64,000 bases of DNA from an uncultured Tessaracoccus sp. GTDB lineage: Bacteria > Actinomycetota > Actinomycetes > Propionibacteriales > Propionibacteriaceae. Below are positions 43,501 through 52,345 of the stretch, one piece after another. Numbering within the stretch: the first letter of the stretch is position 1; every line of letters begins with the position of its first letter. The notes under the pieces are model-generated. The model was given only the letters and a program-made list of their open reading frames with translations, had not been told where the DNA came from and made no database searches. The stretch is from NCBI RefSeq assembly GCF_943914565.1, contig NZ_CALUCN010000012.1:1-64000 (forward strand), in the 5' to 3' direction. Both the position numbers and the translations under genes were made by a program.

Positions 43501-44687
43501 GCCCGCGGGGCACCCGCCTCGACGTCCCACGCCTCCGGCACGTGCACGCACGTCGGGTCGGAGGCGAGCGGGTCGCCCAGCATCGCGTGTGCCCGGGCGC
43601 GTGAGCCGCCGCAGATCCAGTTGAACTCGCACACCGAGCACTTGCCGGAGTAGCTGGACGGGTCCCGCAGCGCCTGCATCATCGGCGCCTCGGCGTAGAT
43701 CTCGTGGAACGGGCGCTCCTTCACCGACCCGCACCGGTACGGCAGGAAGCCCGACGGGTACACGTCGCCGATGTGGTCGACGAACGCGAAGCCACGCCCG
43801 GAGTTGACGCCGATCGGGGGCCGTGGGGGCCGACGGTCGGTCACCGCGCCCAGGAGTCGGTCGGTCTCGGCAGTGAGCCAGGCGTGCAGTTCGCCGCGCT
43901 CGGGCAGGGGGCGTCCGGCGGCGCGGGCGTCGTCGCGCTGGATCGCGACGCGACGGTAGTTCGGCGCCTCGGTGACCTTCACCGCGATGCGGTCCGAGAC
44001 GTCGTGCAGCCAGTGGAGGACGTCCTCCATTTCCTCGGGGCCGAGCGGTTCGAGGTTCGAGCCGCGGCCCATCGGGACGAGGAACAGCAGGTACCACATG
44101 TGGGCTCGCATCGCGATCGTGTCGGCGAGGAGCTGGGGGAGTTCGCGGACGTTGTTGCGGCAGATCGTCGTGTTGACCTGGAAGCGGAACCCGTGCTTCA
44201 CCACGAGCTTCGCCGCGTCCATCGTCGCGGCGTACGTGCCGTCGATGCCGCGGAACGAGTCGTGCGTCTCCGGCGTCGCGCCGTCGAGCGAGAGCGAGAA
44301 CGCCTTCACGCCGGCCTCGCGCACCGAGGCGAGCCGCTCGTCGGTGAGCAGCGGGGTGACCGACGGGGAGAGCGCGATGGGCAGCCCGATGCTGGTGCCG
44401 TACGCGATCAGTTCCTCGAGGTCGTCGCGCTCGAACGCGTCGCCGCCGGAGAGGATCACGATGGGGCGGGGCGTGCCGTAGGCGGCGAAGTCGTCGAGGA
44501 GGCGCTTGCCCTCCTCGGTGGTGAGCTGGCGCGGGTCGGGGCGGGTGAACGCGTCGGCGCGACAGTGTCGGCACGCGAGCTGGCAGGCACGCGTCACCTC
44601 CCAGACGAGCACGTGCGGGCGCTCGCCTGCGTCGTGGTGGAGCGTGCGGACGACGCCCTTCCTGGCCTCATGGGGGTGCACTGCCAT
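43485..44687 (-). CDS. radical SAM/SPASM protein, AhbD/NirJ-like
   Basis: 400 residues. The radical SAM cluster motif is C35-x3-C39-x2-C42 (CQLACRHC), followed by ILSGGDAFERDDL and SLDGATPETHDSFRG. A C-terminal SPASM region contributes further cysteines (YSGKCSVCEFNWICGGSRARA...DPTCVH). This architecture is that of AhbD, which decarboxylates Fe-coproporphyrin III to haem without oxygen, and of NirJ and MftC. The tail-to-tail overlap with hemQ makes a haem role likely. A peptide-modifying role cannot be excluded, but no precursor peptide is seen nearby. Confidence 0.8.
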   Translation of the reverse strand: MAVHPHEARKGVVRTLHHDAGERPHVLVWEVTRACQLACRHCRADAFTRPDPRQLTTEEGKRLLDDFAAYGTPRPIVILSGGDAFERDDLEELIAYGTSIGLPIALSPSVTPLLTDERLASVREAGVKAFSLSLDGATPETHDSFRGIDGTYAATMDAAKLVVKHGFRFQVNTTICRNNVRELPQLLADTIAMRAHMWYLLFLVPMGRGSNLEPLGPEEMEDVLHWLHDVSDRIAVKVTEAPNYRRVAIQRDDARAAGRPLPERGELHAWLTAETDRLLGAVTDRRPPRPPIGVNSGRGFAFVDHIGDVYPSGFLPYRCGSVKERPFHEIYAEAPMMQALRDPSSYSGKCSVCEFNWICGGSRARAHAMLGDPLASDPTCVHVPEAWDVEAGAPRAQARG

Positions 44688-44734
44688 GGGTTGACCATAA
44701 CCCGTGGCGCCCCGTGCCCCGACGGTGGGGCGGC

Positions 44735-45478
44735 CTACTGCAGCTCGACGCCGCGGGCGTCGCGCGCCATCGAGGTGCCGGGCTGCGCGACGAGGATCAT
44801 GATGCCTTCGATGAAGCCCCAGAGGCCGCTGATGAAGGACAGGAAGCCGAGGCTCAGCAGCGTGATCAGGAGCTGGGCGATGCCCTTGCCGATGTGGCCC
44901 AGGTAGAAGTTGTGGACGCCGAGCGCACCCAGGAAGATGCCGAGCAGACCCGCAGCCACCTTCGACTTGTGCTGCACCGGCGGCCCGTAGAGGGGCTGCC
45001 CCTGGGCCCCGTAGGCCGGGGCGCCGTAGGACTGGTCGTAGCCGGGCTGGGAGCCGTACCCGGGTTGGACGCCGTACCCGGGTTGGGCGCCGTAGCCGAC
45101 CTGCGGGTCGTACGCCGGCTGGGGCGTGGGCGTGTAGCCCGGCTGGGAGCCGTAGCCCGGCTGCTGGCCGTAGGTGGGCTGGGGCTCGTAGCTCGGGCCG
45201 ACGCCGTGGCTGGCCGGGGCCTCGAAGCCCGGCACCGGCGACGGGATGAAGCTGGGCTGGTCCGGCTGGCCGGTGGGCGGTGCCGGAGTGGCCTGCGGGG
45301 TGGGCGTCGGCTGCGGCGCCGGCGTCCACTGCGCGGCTGGGGAGGCCTCGTGGGCCGGGCTCTCGTCGGGGGAGGGGGAGTCGTCGGCAGCGTCGTAGGG
45401 CGAGACCTCGTCGGACCCCGTGGCCTCGAGGTCGGGGCCCTCGTCGTAGGCGTCGGTGCTGTAGGGGTTGCCGGACAT
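44735..45478 (-). CDS. TM2-domain protein with Pro/Tyr/Gly-rich N-terminus
   Basis: 247 residues; ATG 45478 follows GAGGAGGA. The first 170 residues are disordered with about ten repeats like YGSQPGYG / YGAQPGYG / PQPTYGQQ. The C-terminal TM2 domain (KSKVAAGLLGIFLGALGVHNFYLGHIGKGIAQLLITLLSLGFLSFISGLWGFIEGIMIL) has two helices joined by a short loop. Such proteins are common in actinobacteria; the role is unknown. 47 bp before the radical SAM start. Confidence 0.8.
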   Translation of the reverse strand: MSGNPYSTDAYDEGPDLEATGSDEVSPYDAADDSPSPDESPAHEASPAAQWTPAPQPTPTPQATPAPPTGQPDQPSFIPSPVPGFEAPASHGVGPSYEPQPTYGQQPGYGSQPGYTPTPQPAYDPQVGYGAQPGYGVQPGYGSQPGYDQSYGAPAYGAQGQPLYGPPVQHKSKVAAGLLGIFLGALGVHNFYLGHIGKGIAQLLITLLSLGFLSFISGLWGFIEGIMILVAQPGTSMARDARGVELQ

Positions 45479-45553
45479 GCGTCCTCCTCGTGGATGGGCT
45501 GTCTGCCCCATGGTAGGTGGTGCCACTGACCAAACGAAAGCGCCGAGCGACGC

Positions 45554-46018
45554 TCAGCCCTCGTCGGGGCGTGCGTCGGTGCCCGTGGCGTCGATGGCGG
45601 TCCGGCCCTCGGCGGTGACCCCGGGCGCGAGCTGGGCGAGCCGGGTGTTGATCCGCGCGAGCAGCTCGGAGGCCTCGTCGGAGAGGACGCGCATCGCGTG
45701 GCGGCGACGGCGGCCCTCCTGCGCGGTCCAGGCCAGTTCGGTGCGCGTGCGCAGCGTAGCGGCGTTCGTGCGCCACGTCTCGGCCTCCGACTCCCGTCCG
45801 AACAGGCTCTCGACGGTGTCCGCCGCGGCCTCGATGGCCTCGATCTTCGCGTCCATGCGCTGCTTCGGGTTCTTCGTCCGCAGCGCCTTGCGGATCCGTT
45901 CGACGGTGGCGCCCACCCCGTCGGCGATCTGCGGCGTGTCCTTGAGCGCGGCGAGCAGCGTCGCGGTGGCGGCCAGCACGCCGGTGGCCGCCTTCAGGAA
46001 CGGTGCGGGGTTCGGCAT
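45554..46018 (-). CDS. helical protein of unknown function
   Basis: 154 residues from ATG 46018. Begins with a hydrophobic segment (ATGVLAATATLLAALKDTP) then charged helices with heptad character (RIRKALRTKNPKQRMDAKIEAIEAAADTVESLF ... ATLRTRTELAWTAQEGRRRRHAMRVL). The DUF6474-like appearance is uncertain. 32 bp downstream of the phosphatase gene, same strand. Confidence 0.55.
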   Translation of the reverse strand: MPNPAPFLKAATGVLAATATLLAALKDTPQIADGVGATVERIRKALRTKNPKQRMDAKIEAIEAAADTVESLFGRESEAETWRTNAATLRTRTELAWTAQEGRRRRHAMRVLSDEASELLARINTRLAQLAPGVTAEGRTAIDATGTDARPDEG

Positions 46019-46050
46019 GTGGCCAAGTGTAGTTGTGGTCCGACGGTGGC

Positions 46051-46674
46051 TCAGCCCTCGTTGAGCTCCTCGGCGACCGCGTCGGTGGGGACGTCGAGGT
46101 CGGCCCACTGCACGATGCGCCAGCCCTCGTCGGTGGAGCCCTCGAGCACGATCCACTCGGTGTTCTTCAGCGGCAGGGCCTCGTCGATGCGCAGCGAGGT
46201 GTCGACGCTGAGGCCGAACACGCGGATGGCGGCGCCGTGGCTCACGACGGCGGCGACGCGGTGCCCGGCGGCCTCGATCGTGCGGACTGCGCCGACGTAG
46301 CGGGCGGCGAACTCCCGCGCGGTCTCGCCGCCGGGGACGCTCACGTCGAGGTTGGTGGGCGACCACGACTCGAGCACCGAGACGTAGCGCTCCCAGTCGG
46401 GGCTCATCTCGTCGTCGCCGGCGGAGATCTCGCGCAGGCCGGGCAGCACCGTCGGCTCGAGGCCGAGCGCTTGGGCGAGTGGCTCGGCGGTCTGCACGGC
46501 GCGGGTGAGGTCGGAGGTGTAGAGCGCCTCGACGGGCTCGTGCGCGATGCGCGCGACGAGCTCCTCGGCCTGCTCGCGGCCGGTGGCGTTCAGCGGGGCA
46601 CCCGGGTGCTGCGTGTCGAGCAGGTGCTGGACGTTGGAGTCGGTCTGGCCGTGGCGGATGAGGATCAGGCGCAT
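46051..46674 (-). CDS. histidine phosphatase family protein
   Basis: 207 residues. Phosphoglycerate mutase-like fold: catalytic RHGQTDSN at residues 7-14, second His in VVSHGAAIRVF, and Glu in the PVEALYTSDLTRAVQTAEPLA region. Likely a small-molecule or sugar-phosphate phosphatase; substrate not inferable. Divergent from the tRNA-Leu gene. Confidence 0.85.
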   Translation of the reverse strand: MRLILIRHGQTDSNVQHLLDTQHPGAPLNATGREQAEELVARIAHEPVEALYTSDLTRAVQTAEPLAQALGLEPTVLPGLREISAGDDEMSPDWERYVSVLESWSPTNLDVSVPGGETAREFAARYVGAVRTIEAAGHRVAAVVSHGAAIRVFGLSVDTSLRIDEALPLKNTEWIVLEGSTDEGWRIVQWADLDVPTDAVAEELNEG

Positions 46675-46820
46675 GGCGCCCAGCCTAACCCCTCGTCGCG
46701 ACGGCCGGGCTTGCCCGGATGGCGCAGGAGCTCGTCGGGGTGAGGGGAGCGGACCGATTTCGCGCGGTACGCGCGTGCGTGCTAAAGTTCCGTGTCGGTC
46801 CTCGTGACCGCAAGCACCAT

Positions 46821-46903
46821 GCGCGAGTGGCGGAATGGCAGACGCGCCGGCTTCAGGTGCCGGTGCCCGCAAGGGCGTGGAGGTTCAACTCCTCTCTCGC
46901 GCA
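46821..46903 (+). tRNA. tRNA-Leu (anticodon CAG)
   Basis: 83 nt with a long variable arm, as for class II tRNAs. Acceptor GCGCGAG pairs with CTCGCGC (46896-46902), discriminator A at 46903, anticodon loop TTCAGGT giving CAG, T-arm with GGTTCAACTCC. CCA is not encoded. Its last 23 bases are the attachment site of the integrated element. Confidence 0.95.
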
Positions 46904-46904
46904 C
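46881..46904. repeat. attL: 24-bp direct repeat in the tRNA-Leu 3' end
   Basis: The sequence from AGGTTCAACT to CTCGCGCAC is identical to 56410-56433. It covers the T-arm and acceptor of the tRNA, so integration leaves the tRNA intact. This is the classical target of tyrosine integrases. Confidence 0.93.
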
Positions 46905-46925
46905 AAACTGTTCGATTATCCGAAC

Positions 46926-46977
46926 CGGGGTAAACCCCCTAGTCAAACCGCTCTGGCTAGGGGGTTTGCCCCGTTTT
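46926..46977 (+). terminator. strong terminator just inside attL
   Basis: AAACCCCCTAG (46932-46942) pairs with CTAGGGGGTTT (46957-46967), extended by CGGGG/CCCCG (46926-46930 and 46969-46973), then TTTT. It belongs to the element and replaces the native tRNA terminator now displaced beyond attR. Confidence 0.85.
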
Positions 46978-47097
46978 GGGCGCGACACTGCCCGAGACGT
47001 CGAACGGCTGAGGTGGGCTCGGATAGGCTGTTTTTCGTTCCCATTCCCCCCGTTCGCCCCCCGACGCCGACGCCGGAGGGCCACAGAAAGGCATCCC

Positions 47098-48372
47098 ATG
47101 GCCCCCAGCAAGCCCGCCACTGGCAAGCCCCGTGCCGCACGTCGCCGACGCTTCGGGGAGATCGACCGGCGCACCAGCGGCAACTATCGCGCCCGGTACA
47201 CCGGCCCCGACGGCGCCCGCCACAGTGGCCCACACACCTTCGAAACGAAGGAGGCAGCTGAAGCGTGGCTCTCGGAGGAACGCAAACGGATTGACTGGGG
47301 CCAGTGGGTCTCCCCGGCTGAGCGTGCCGAGCGTGAACGTGCCGAAGCGGAAGCGGCCGAGGCGGAGGCTGGGCGCACCTTGGAGGCCGCATACGAGCGG
47401 TACTTGGAGTGGCGCACGAAGCCGCTGGCTGCCTCGACGCTGACCGACTACGGCAAGACGTGGCGGCTGTACATCGCCCCCTACTGGGGCGCGGGGCGTG
47501 CCGTGGGGACCATCACGAACGATGACGTGTGGCAGTGGCGTCGTGGCCCGCTGGCGCGTGGGGCGCGGAAGGACCACGGGGCGTTGGCGTTGTTTAAGGC
47601 CGTCATGCGCAAGGCGCAAGCGTGGGGATGGATCGAGCGAGACCCCACGGCTGGCGTCGCCATGACACGCAAGCGCACACCAGTGGCGGAACGGCAAGCG
47701 TTCACCGTCGAGGAAGTGCGGCGCTATCTGGAGGCGGCCGAGCCGGACGCGGTGGCGGTGCTCGCCACCGTCGCACTGGCGGGCCTGCGCTCCGGCGAGG
47801 TCCGGGCGCTTCGACGCGCAGACATTGACCTGCCCGGGCGACAGCTGCACGTCCGTCGGGCGGTCGACTTCGGGCGCGACGCCGAGGGCGGCTACACGAA
47901 GTCGGTCAAGACACCGAAGACGGGCGCCGGTAAGCGCACCGTTCCGTTCGGGGAGACGCTGGAGGGCATCCTGCGGGAGCACCTGAGGCTGCATCCTGCC
48001 CTTCCGGGTGGTCTGGTGTTCCCCGGCCACGACGGGGGAATCATGGGCACGGCCGCGCTGGAGCGTCGGCACTACCGGACACTGGAGAACCTTGGGTTGC
48101 GAGTACCGGAAGCGGAACTACGACGGCTCAGGCGTCGCGGGGAGCCGGTTCCGCAACAACCCAAGGCCCCCCGACTGCACGACCTGCGCGCCTCGTACGC
48201 GGCGTGGCTGTTCGAGGCCGGCTACTCGATCCCCGAGGTCATGGCGTTGGGCGGCTGGGCGGACTCACGCATGCCACTGGAGGTCTACTCTCGGGTGTTC
48301 CCCGCCCGCGTCGCCGAGGTCGGCCATCGGCAAGATGAGGCGCTCGGCACGCTCGACGTGGAAGTGGGGTAG
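47098..48372 (+). CDS. int: tyrosine-type site-specific integrase
   Basis: 424 residues. An AP2-like arm-binding region (DRRTSGNYRARYTGPDGARHSGPHTFETKEAAEAWL, about 15-60), a core-binding domain (about 95-190), and the catalytic domain with Arg in AGLRSGEVRAL, HxxR in RLHDLRASYAAWL, Trp in place of the second His (LGGWADSR) and the nucleophile Tyr in MPLEVYSRVF. GAAAGG precedes ATG 47098. It lies next to attL and would insert the element into tRNA-Leu. Confidence 0.94.
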   Translation: MAPSKPATGKPRAARRRRFGEIDRRTSGNYRARYTGPDGARHSGPHTFETKEAAEAWLSEERKRIDWGQWVSPAERAERERAEAEAAEAEAGRTLEAAYERYLEWRTKPLAASTLTDYGKTWRLYIAPYWGAGRAVGTITNDDVWQWRRGPLARGARKDHGALALFKAVMRKAQAWGWIERDPTAGVAMTRKRTPVAERQAFTVEEVRRYLEAAEPDAVAVLATVALAGLRSGEVRALRRADIDLPGRQLHVRRAVDFGRDAEGGYTKSVKTPKTGAGKRTVPFGETLEGILREHLRLHPALPGGLVFPGHDGGIMGTAALERRHYRTLENLGLRVPEAELRRLRRRGEPVPQQPKAPRLHDLRASYAAWLFEAGYSIPEVMALGGWADSRMPLEVYSRVFPARVAEVGHRQDEALGTLDVEVG

Positions 48373-48375
48373 CCC

Positions 48376-49062
48376 ATGGCGAGGAGACTCCCCACGACAA
48401 ACACGGTGTGGGTGCTGGCGTGTCCCAGCTGCCAGACCAATTGGGGTAGCGTGCTGGGCCGGGGTCGCTGGCGGGGGCAGGGCAAAGGGGGGCTGTTCGG
48501 CCCGCTGGGAAGACCCCAGTACGAGCCGTTGACGCGGGGAAAAAGGTGGGAAGTGCTACCGCCCGCTCGGAGGCTGAAACGGCGCATTCATTGCGCCAGC
48601 TGCTTTGTGCGTTGGTTCGACGCTGGGTTGCAGCGAGACCCCAATGTGGTTCGTGCAGTGAGCAAAGCGAACGAGTCCGGTTCGCTGGAGGATTTGCGAG
48701 CGTTGAGGGGTTACATCTTGGGGCAGGTGCGACGAAGTATTGCGAGAAGTCGCTGGGGACGTCCGCCATGCCCCGGGTGTGGCGAGGAGCTCCCCACGCC
48801 CGCTGGGTCGAGACGCCGGTACTGCTCGGACGCGTGCCGTGCGAGGGCATACCGGAGGCGTACGCGACGCGACAAGTTGTTGCAGCTGGGCGCGGTCGCT
48901 GAAGCCACGGGCCTGCCCCGCACGTTGATTCGGGGGGCATCGGGAGCTGGGGAACTGCCCTGTCACAAACGGGGGGACCGACGCTACTGGCGCATTTCCG
49001 AGGTTGAAGCTTGGCTGAATTCCAAGCTGCTGGACGATGACAGCTGCCCCCGCATTCAGTAG
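48376..49062 (+). CDS. zinc-finger and helix-turn-helix protein of the element
   Basis: 228 residues, three bases after int. Two zinc-ribbon halves (CPSC 16-19, CASC 73-76), then a treble-clef-like CPGCGEELPTPAGSRRRYCSDACRARAYRRR (about 129-160), and a C-terminal MerR/excisionase-type HTH (LGAVAEATGLPRTLIRGASGAGELPCHKRGDRRYWRISEVEAWL). The combination suggests a DNA-binding regulator of the element. Not recognised as a named family. Confidence 0.65.
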   Translation: MARRLPTTNTVWVLACPSCQTNWGSVLGRGRWRGQGKGGLFGPLGRPQYEPLTRGKRWEVLPPARRLKRRIHCASCFVRWFDAGLQRDPNVVRAVSKANESGSLEDLRALRGYILGQVRRSIARSRWGRPPCPGCGEELPTPAGSRRRYCSDACRARAYRRRTRRDKLLQLGAVAEATGLPRTLIRGASGAGELPCHKRGDRRYWRISEVEAWLNSKLLDDDSCPRIQ

Positions 49063-49210
49063 CGGCAGTGGCAGCACTGACCGTGACGTTCGTCAGCGTG
49101 GAGGATGCGTCAGAAGATGCCACCTCATCCGCTGGTGCATGTCCGTTCGGGCGCAACGATCTACCGTCATTGCCAGAACTACATCAACGTAGTTCGACAC
49201 AACTGAAAGC

Positions 49211-49242
49211 GCCCTCCGGTGTGCGGCAACACGCCGGAGGGC
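49211..49242. terminator. hairpin between the zinc-finger gene and xis
   Basis: GCCCTCCGG (49211-49219) and CCGGAGGGC (49234-49242) with further partial pairing inside (GTGTG...CACG). Probable end of the int-side transcript; no T-tract. Confidence 0.55.
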
Positions 49243-49317
49243 CAACCGCAAACCACTCACTCGCATAAGGGCACGGTTGCCGGCTACGCTACCGCGCCCG
49301 GGAAGGCAACGACCAGC

Positions 49318-49494
49318 ATGCCCGTCTACTCGATTCCCGAAGCCGCCGACTACTGGGGCGTCTCTCAGGATTTCATTCGCAAGCAGATTGCCCGTCGGAA
49401 GCTGAATGCCCGACGCTGTGGCCGCGTGATTCGTATCCGGCACGCCGATCTGGAGAAGCTGTTCACCTCGACCGCGCCCCTCAAGGCCGCCTGA
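49318..49494 (+). CDS. xis: excisionase-type HTH protein
   Basis: 58 residues. MPVYSIPEAADYWGVSQDFIRKQIARRKLNARRCGRVIRIRHADLEKLF is the classical MerR-like excisionase helix-turn-helix with a wing. It presumably directs Int towards excision or acts as a repressor. A GGAAGG lies 14 bases upstream of the ATG. 19 bp before the next gene. Confidence 0.8.
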   Translation: MPVYSIPEAADYWGVSQDFIRKQIARRKLNARRCGRVIRIRHADLEKLFTSTAPLKAA

Positions 49495-49513
49495 GCCGAA
49501 GGGGACCAGCCAC

Positions 49514-49903
49514 GTGACACGCAACGGAAACCCCCGCGCCGTGGAGGGCGCGGGGGCAGAAACTCGATTCCTCGACACCGACAGCATACCGCTGACGAAC
49601 ACGCCCACGCCCGGCCACGACGTGCCCGAGCACGACGACCCCGATACGTGGTTCCTCGACTGCGCCCACCGCGCAATCGCCCAGCTCGCCACGGCGGGCG
49701 TGACATTCACCACCGACGACCTACGCGACATGGGCGTACCCGAACCCGACCATCCCAGCAGGTGGGGAGCGGTCATGCAGGCCGCGTACCGGGCAGGCGT
49801 CATACGCCCCGTCGCGGCAACGAGGTCGAGGCGCACCGTCCGGCACGGCGGCCTGCACCGACTGTGGGAAGGCGTCCCCACCACTGAAAGGGGGAGCCTG
49901 TGA
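49514..49903 (+). CDS. small winged-helix-like protein coupled to the primase
   Basis: 129 residues from GTG 49514 with AGGGGA upstream; overlaps the primase start (GTGA). An acidic N-terminus leads to FTTDDLRDMGVPEPDHPSRWGAVMQAAYRAGVIRPVAATRSRRTVRHGGLHRLWEG, which looks like a small winged helix. Similar small ORFs occur next to replication genes in actinobacterial phages. A role in replication is inferred from coupling. Confidence 0.6.
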   Translation: MTRNGNPRAVEGAGAETRFLDTDSIPLTNTPTPGHDVPEHDDPDTWFLDCAHRAIAQLATAGVTFTTDDLRDMGVPEPDHPSRWGAVMQAAYRAGVIRPVAATRSRRTVRHGGLHRLWEGVPTTERGSL

Positions 49904-52326
49904 CGAACACCAACACCACCACCCTGCCCGGGCGCGGCCTCGACGCCGAGCAGGTCGAGGCGCTCGACGTGGCCCGCCAGCTCGTGGCCGCTGGTATCCC
50001 CCTGTTCCTCGCTGAGCCTGCGCTGAAGGATGGGAGCTGGGACCCGGCTGGCGGCACCGGAGGCTGCGGCTACTGGCTACCGAAGGCATGGCAGCAGTCG
50101 CGCCCGGACATGGCCGTGCTGGAGCGCTGGCGGCCCGGCATGGCCCTGTGCGCGGTCATGGGGCACGGGCTCGACGCGGTGGATGTGGACCCCCGCCATG
50201 GCGGGCACACCAGCGTCGAACAGTTGCAGGCCGCGGGCGTGTGGCCGCTGGAGCTGGGCCGACAGTCCACCCCGTCGGGCGGCTACCACGCCTTCGTCAA
50301 CTCGCTCGGCGTGCACAGCCTCGACGACACCAAGCCCGGCATTGACGTGAAGGCCGGCATACCCGGCGAGGGCGGTGCAGGCTTCGTGTTCCTCGCCCCC
50401 ACCAAGAAGCGCTCGAAGGTCGACGGGCAGCTGTACCGCTACCGCTGGCAGCAGACGCCGATGCTCGACGAGCTCGACCCCGACGACGACACCGGTATGC
50501 CGCTGGCGGGCATCATCCACAGCCGACGCGACACGTCCGGGCGCGACACCCCCGACCTGCCCCACGACGCCTACGACGCCATGCCCGAGCCGAGACAGCA
50601 GGCGGTCGCCCGGTACCTCCACGCCACCGTGGAGCATGTGCGTGACGAGCTCGCCGAAGTCGCCACACGGCCGGAGGGATGGCGTGACGAGCGGGGTCGA
50701 GGCTGGGAGAAACGCCTAGCCGATGTGTGCAACCGTTTCGGGCGGCTGGCGCGTGCCGACTGGACCCCGTGGGGCTACCACGACGCCTACCAGCGGCTGG
50801 AGGGCATCGTTCCTGCCCCTGTTGCCCGGGCGGTCGGATTGCGCGGCAAGTGGATCAGCCAGCGCGGCAGACGAACTCCGGCACGCTGGCCCGAGCAACT
50901 CGACCACGAGGAGCCGCGGCCGGAGCTCCAGCCTGCCCATGCGGGCTCGACCGCAAGCGGGCAGCTGGGTGCTGCCCGGGTGGCTCCCCGCGCCGGGGAG
51001 TGGAGCGGGCAAACCCGGGTGGCGCACCTGCTGGCCGAACGGTGGGCGGGACGCCTGCTGCACGTGCACGGGCTCGGCTGGCACCACTGGACCGGCACCC
51101 ACTGGGCGCCCGATGAACTCGGCAAGACACGCCAAGCACTGCTGGAGACCATGCGGTATCACTGGCCGGCCACCTTCGACGATCAGCGGCTGGGCCGCGA
51201 CCTGAGGGCCTGCCAGAGCGCGGCAGGGCAGAACGGGGCGTTGGAGATTGCCGCGGAGCTGCCCGCGTTCGCGGCCACCGTCGAACAGCTCGACGCCGAC
51301 CCGTACCTGCTGAACGTCGCCAACGGCACCCTTGACCTGCGCACCATGCAGCTGGGACCCCACAGACCGGAGGACCGCGTCACGAAGCTTGCCCGCGGCG
51401 CCTACGACCCCGGCGTGGATCGGGGCGTGTGGGAGGCGTTCCTGCGCCAGATTCTGCCCGACGAGCAGGTGCGCGCCTATCTGGCGCGGTTCGTTGGGCT
51501 CGCCCTGCTCGGCACGGTGGAGGAGCAGGTGTTCACGATTGCGATTGGGACGGGCGCGAACGGCAAGGGCGTGTTCTACACGTCGGTGCTGTATGCGCTC
51601 GGGGACTACGCGCACGTCGCGCCCGTGTCGCTGTTCACCGACTCGAAGGACAGCGCCAACCGTGCCACCCCGGACGTGGTGGCGTTGCTTGGGAGGCGGT
51701 TCGTGGTGTGTTCGGAGACGGAGAGCACGAACCGGCTGGCGGCCGCGACGATGAAGAACCTCACTGGCGGGGACACTGTCACGGCTCGGGCGCTCTACGG
51801 CAGTCCGATCACGTTCGAGCCGTCGCACACCGTGTTGATGGTGACGAACTTCCTGCCCAAGGTGAGCGGGGACGACCCGGCGGTGTGGCGGCGTATGCGG
51901 GTGATCCCGTTCACGGTCACCATCCCCAAGCCGGAGCGGGACCCCAAGCTGCCCGAGACGCTGCGGCTGCACGCTGACGCGATACTCACGTGGGCGGTCG
52001 AGGGGTACGCCGACTACCGGCGGCAGGGCCTCAACCCGCCCGAGGCGGTCACGAGCGCCACGGACGCCTACCAGCGGAATTCGGACCTCATCGGCCAATT
52101 CATCGAAGAGTGCTGCATCACGAGCCCGCACTACAGGACGCCCATGGCGGACCTTCACAGGGCATGGGTGTGGTTCGCGTCCGAGGTGGGTGGCCCGACG
52201 CTCTCCAGCAGGCAGCTGGGTGACGAGCTGGGGCGGCGCGGCTTCGAGTCGAGCCGGGGAGCGAAGGGCGTTCGGTGCCGTTCCGGGTTGGCGGTCGCGT
52301 CCGAGGCCCAAGACGAGGCAGCATAA
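49900..52326 (+). CDS. bifunctional primase-polymerase / SF3 helicase (P4-type)
   Basis: 808 residues. The N-terminal PrimPol domain has the metal motif D95-x-D97 (VDVDPRHGG) and STPSGGYHAF (His130). Mid-region about 370-500 matches the D5_N/primase C-terminal domain, followed by a superfamily 3 helicase: Walker A GTGANGKGVF at about 550, Walker B region FVVCSETES, and sensor MVTNFLPKVSGDDPAVWRRMRVIPF. It would open the origin, prime and drive autonomous replication of the excised element. GTG start overlaps the preceding stop. Confidence 0.93.
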   Translation: MTNTNTTTLPGRGLDAEQVEALDVARQLVAAGIPLFLAEPALKDGSWDPAGGTGGCGYWLPKAWQQSRPDMAVLERWRPGMALCAVMGHGLDAVDVDPRHGGHTSVEQLQAAGVWPLELGRQSTPSGGYHAFVNSLGVHSLDDTKPGIDVKAGIPGEGGAGFVFLAPTKKRSKVDGQLYRYRWQQTPMLDELDPDDDTGMPLAGIIHSRRDTSGRDTPDLPHDAYDAMPEPRQQAVARYLHATVEHVRDELAEVATRPEGWRDERGRGWEKRLADVCNRFGRLARADWTPWGYHDAYQRLEGIVPAPVARAVGLRGKWISQRGRRTPARWPEQLDHEEPRPELQPAHAGSTASGQLGAARVAPRAGEWSGQTRVAHLLAERWAGRLLHVHGLGWHHWTGTHWAPDELGKTRQALLETMRYHWPATFDDQRLGRDLRACQSAAGQNGALEIAAELPAFAATVEQLDADPYLLNVANGTLDLRTMQLGPHRPEDRVTKLARGAYDPGVDRGVWEAFLRQILPDEQVRAYLARFVGLALLGTVEEQVFTIAIGTGANGKGVFYTSVLYALGDYAHVAPVSLFTDSKDSANRATPDVVALLGRRFVVCSETESTNRLAAATMKNLTGGDTVTARALYGSPITFEPSHTVLMVTNFLPKVSGDDPAVWRRMRVIPFTVTIPKPERDPKLPETLRLHADAILTWAVEGYADYRRQGLNPPEAVTSATDAYQRNSDLIGQFIEECCITSPHYRTPMADLHRAWVWFASEVGGPTLSSRQLGDELGRRGFESSRGAKGVRCRSGLAVASEAQDEAA

Positions 52327-52345
52327 AACCCCTTGTCAGCGGCAT

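Noticed and set aside
49900..52326. Phage replication gene of a full prophage
   Set aside because: No capsid, tail, terminase or lysis genes lie within the att boundaries, so a complete prophage is not supported.
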